64,000 bases of DNA from Variovorax terrae (GTDB taxonomy: Bacteria > Pseudomonadota > Gammaproteobacteria > Burkholderiales > Burkholderiaceae_C): positions 1,798,001-1,862,000 of the forward strand of contig NZ_JALGBI010000001.1 of assembly GCF_022809125.1 (NCBI RefSeq), read 5' to 3'. Each line of letters begins with the position of its first letter. The stretch's first letter is position 1. The translations under genes were made by a program, and so were the position numbers. Positions 62,761-64,000 of the stretch are shown here, one piece after another. The notes beneath the pieces are model-generated. The model was not told the DNA's origin. It saw only the letters and a list, made by a program, of their open reading frames with translations, and ran no database searches.

Positions 62761-63537
62761 TCAGGGTTTCGGTATCACGAGCGGCGAGACACCGGGCGCC
62801 AGCATGCCGTTGCGCGAGAGCGCGCCCTTGTAGGGATTGGTGTGCATGGACAGCTGCCAGAACGCGACGGTGGTCGAGAGCGCAAACAGGACCAGGATGA
62901 GGCGCCCGGCCGGGGGCTTGTCCAGGTGCGCGGCCGCGATCATGAAGTAGACAAAGAACGCCAGCACCAGCACCACGGACCACTGGTTGTCGTCGGTGTG
63001 GTCGGCGCCGATCAGCAGGCGACGCAGGCGGGCCTCCTCGAGTTCGTCGACGGCGCGCAGCCACTGCGACACCAGCGCCGCCGGCGCCCCCTGGCGGCTC
63101 AGCGCCCCGGTCGCCAGGCGGAGTTCGCGCAGCGCTTCGCTGGCTTCCGGGTTCTCGACGCGGTTGGAGGCCGTGTCCCACTCCTGCGCGATCGCCTTGC
63201 GGTAGCGCAGCAGCATCGGGGCGCCGGCCGGCATGTTGAGGGCATCGGCCGAGGCCAGGTCCGTCAACCGGACCCAGGCGGCGCGCTCCTTGAGCGCTGC
63301 GTCCGTGGCCTGCCGCTGCTGGTTCCAGACATCGACGGCCAGAAACCCGAGGAACAGGGCGAACACGGTGGTCACCGGCACGAAGGCCGGCCCGACCGGC
63401 AGCAGCTTGGGGTTCAGGGCGAAGCGGCGATTCAGCAGGCCCAGCCAGAGGAAGCTGATGGCCAGCATGATGGCCGACAGGGCGCAGAACACGAGCAATT
63501 GCCAGAAGGCATCGAGATCGAAAAGGGTGTCAAACAT
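62761..63537 (-). CDS. DUF4239-like (bestrophin-like) membrane protein
   Basis: The 258-residue protein has two N-terminal hydrophobic segments (WQLLVFCALSAIMLAISFLW and PAFVPVTTVFALFLGFLAVD) and two near the C-terminus (VVLVLAFFVYFMIAAAHL, LILVLFALSTTVAFWQLS). A soluble helical part lies between them. VPVTTVFALFLGFLAVDVW matches the start of DUF4239 proteins, some of which are proposed bestrophin-like channels. I chose ATG 63537, since the 16 upstream codons read as Pro/Ala-rich leader. It is monocistronic; function unknown. Confidence 0.7.
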   Translation of the reverse strand: MFDTLFDLDAFWQLLVFCALSAIMLAISFLWLGLLNRRFALNPKLLPVGPAFVPVTTVFALFLGFLAVDVWNQQRQATDAALKERAAWVRLTDLASADALNMPAGAPMLLRYRKAIAQEWDTASNRVENPEASEALRELRLATGALSRQGAPAALVSQWLRAVDELEEARLRRLLIGADHTDDNQWSVVLVLAFFVYFMIAAAHLDKPPAGRLILVLFALSTTVAFWQLSMHTNPYKGALSRNGMLAPGVSPLVIPKP

Positions 63538-63671
63538 GGCGGCGGGGGCGCATCGGGCAGGCAGGCCACCTGCGGCGGTGCGCAATGATCAGAAAAAGAC
63601 GGGGAACCCATCGGCGAGGGTGCCAATGCTATGCGAATTCTGCGGCACGTGGCCGGCCCGTTGCCGCAGCC

Positions 63672-64000
63672 TCACATCGAGGCCGCCAGCATGGCCTCGT
63701 ACTCCTGCGCGCTGGCCAGCCGCGGATTGGTCTTGTGGCAATGGTCCGCCAGGGCGCCCTGGATGATCTGGCCGAACTGCTCGGGCCGCACGCCCATGGC
63801 CGCGAGGCCGGTGGGCAGGCCGAGGCGGGCGTTCATGTCGCGGATGGCGTCGGGGATGTCGCTGCCCGAAGCCAGCCCCATGGCCTGGGCTATGCGGTCG
63901 AGGCGCTGTTCGCGCTGCACCGAGTCGGCGCCGGCGTTGAAGCGCACCACGGCCGGCAGGAACATGGCGTTGAGCGTGCCATGGTGCAAGCGCGGGTCCA
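63672..64000 (-). CDS. Iron-containing alcohol dehydrogenase, C-terminal part (5' end outside window)
   Basis: The visible 109 or so residues are the end of a group III iron-dependent dehydrogenase. DPRLHHGTLNAMFLPAVVRF contains the metal-ligand histidine context. GLPTGLAAMGVRPEQFGQII and CHKTNPRLASAQEYEAML are the usual C-terminal text (the last a metal-independent helix). The frame is open through the right edge. The substrate class (1,3-propanediol, butanol, maleylacetate or other) cannot be decided from this part. Confidence 0.88.
   Translation of the reverse strand, partial: DPRLHHGTLNAMFLPAVVRFNAGADSVQREQRLDRIAQAMGLASGSDIPDAIRDMNARLGLPTGLAAMGVRPEQFGQIIQGALADHCHKTNPRLASAQEYEAMLAASM

Overview
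The window looks like a piece of chromosome from a GC-rich betaproteobacterium, most likely a Comamonadaceae member (Burkholderiales). The reasons are strong GC bias at third codon positions, purL with a fused glutaminase domain, the msrB-yciB-bolA-ppiC block, a Bug-type solute receptor, HAAT-type ABC transporters with acyl-CoA genes, and a small dispersed repeat with a GCTAT-N7-ATAGC end. No rRNA, tRNA, CRISPR array, integrase or transposase was found. All assignments come from reading the sequence and recalled family motifs; no database search was run.

Layout. 1-9.1 kb: 3' part of purL, a secreted caspase-fold protein, a lipoprotein gamma-glutamyltransferase divergent from a LysR regulator, a GT39 membrane glycosyltransferase and a DUF1624-type membrane acyltransferase. 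9.1-13.5 kb (minus strand): a Crp/Fnr regulator followed by selO, msrB, yciB, bolA and a parvulin isomerase, a compact redox and envelope run with ATGA or GTGA overlaps. 13.6-19.5 kb: a secreted PHB-depolymerase-type esterase coupled to a very short lipase-foldase-like protein, then an AraC regulator divergent from a lipoprotein carboxylesterase, then an orphan ABC solute receptor. 19.5-41.7 kb: an acyl-CoA catabolic block, all on the plus strand. It holds an acyl-CoA ligase, a five-gene HAAT ABC importer, a bifunctional hydratase/dehydrogenase, a membrane-anchored M20 hydrolase, a thiolase, two acyl-CoA dehydrogenases, SDRs, a hotdog thioesterase, an MDR reductase, a GST and a Tat-exported BBE-type flavoprotein. 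A low-GC HEPN-like gene (31315-31896) is wedged into this run. 41.8-44.7 kb: ogt, then a lower-GC patch with a Bug receptor, a LysR regulator and a decayed DUF2817 fragment. 44.7-47.5 kb: a two-subunit molybdenum hydroxylase. 47.5-52.3 kb: a four-gene Csu-type chaperone-usher pilus operon. 52.3-64 kb: a MATE transporter coupled to DUF2239, a GT32 glycosyltransferase, DUF1223, small thiol and membrane proteins, a DUF2235 lipase-like protein, tex, a patatin, a DUF4239 protein and the C-terminal end of an iron-dependent alcohol dehydrogenase.

Most interesting points. (1) Seven copies of a ~60-70 bp repeat occur in 64 kb, and four lie inside coding sequence. One appears to supply almost the whole signal peptide of the DUF1223 protein, and a second copy in the same orientation sits just past that gene's stop. 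(2) A 206-residue lipase-chaperone homologue lacking its C-terminal half is coupled to an esterase. (3) A PM20D1-like N-acyl-amino-acid hydrolase lies between the hydratase/dehydrogenase and thiolase genes, beside an amide or amino-acid importer, which suggests an uptake and beta-oxidation route for N-acyl amino acids. (4) The importer's two ATPases are both atypical, and the changes fall on the same composite ATP site. (5) A HEPN-like gene interrupts the acyl-CoA operon. (6) A GGAGACA leader is shared by five exported-protein genes.
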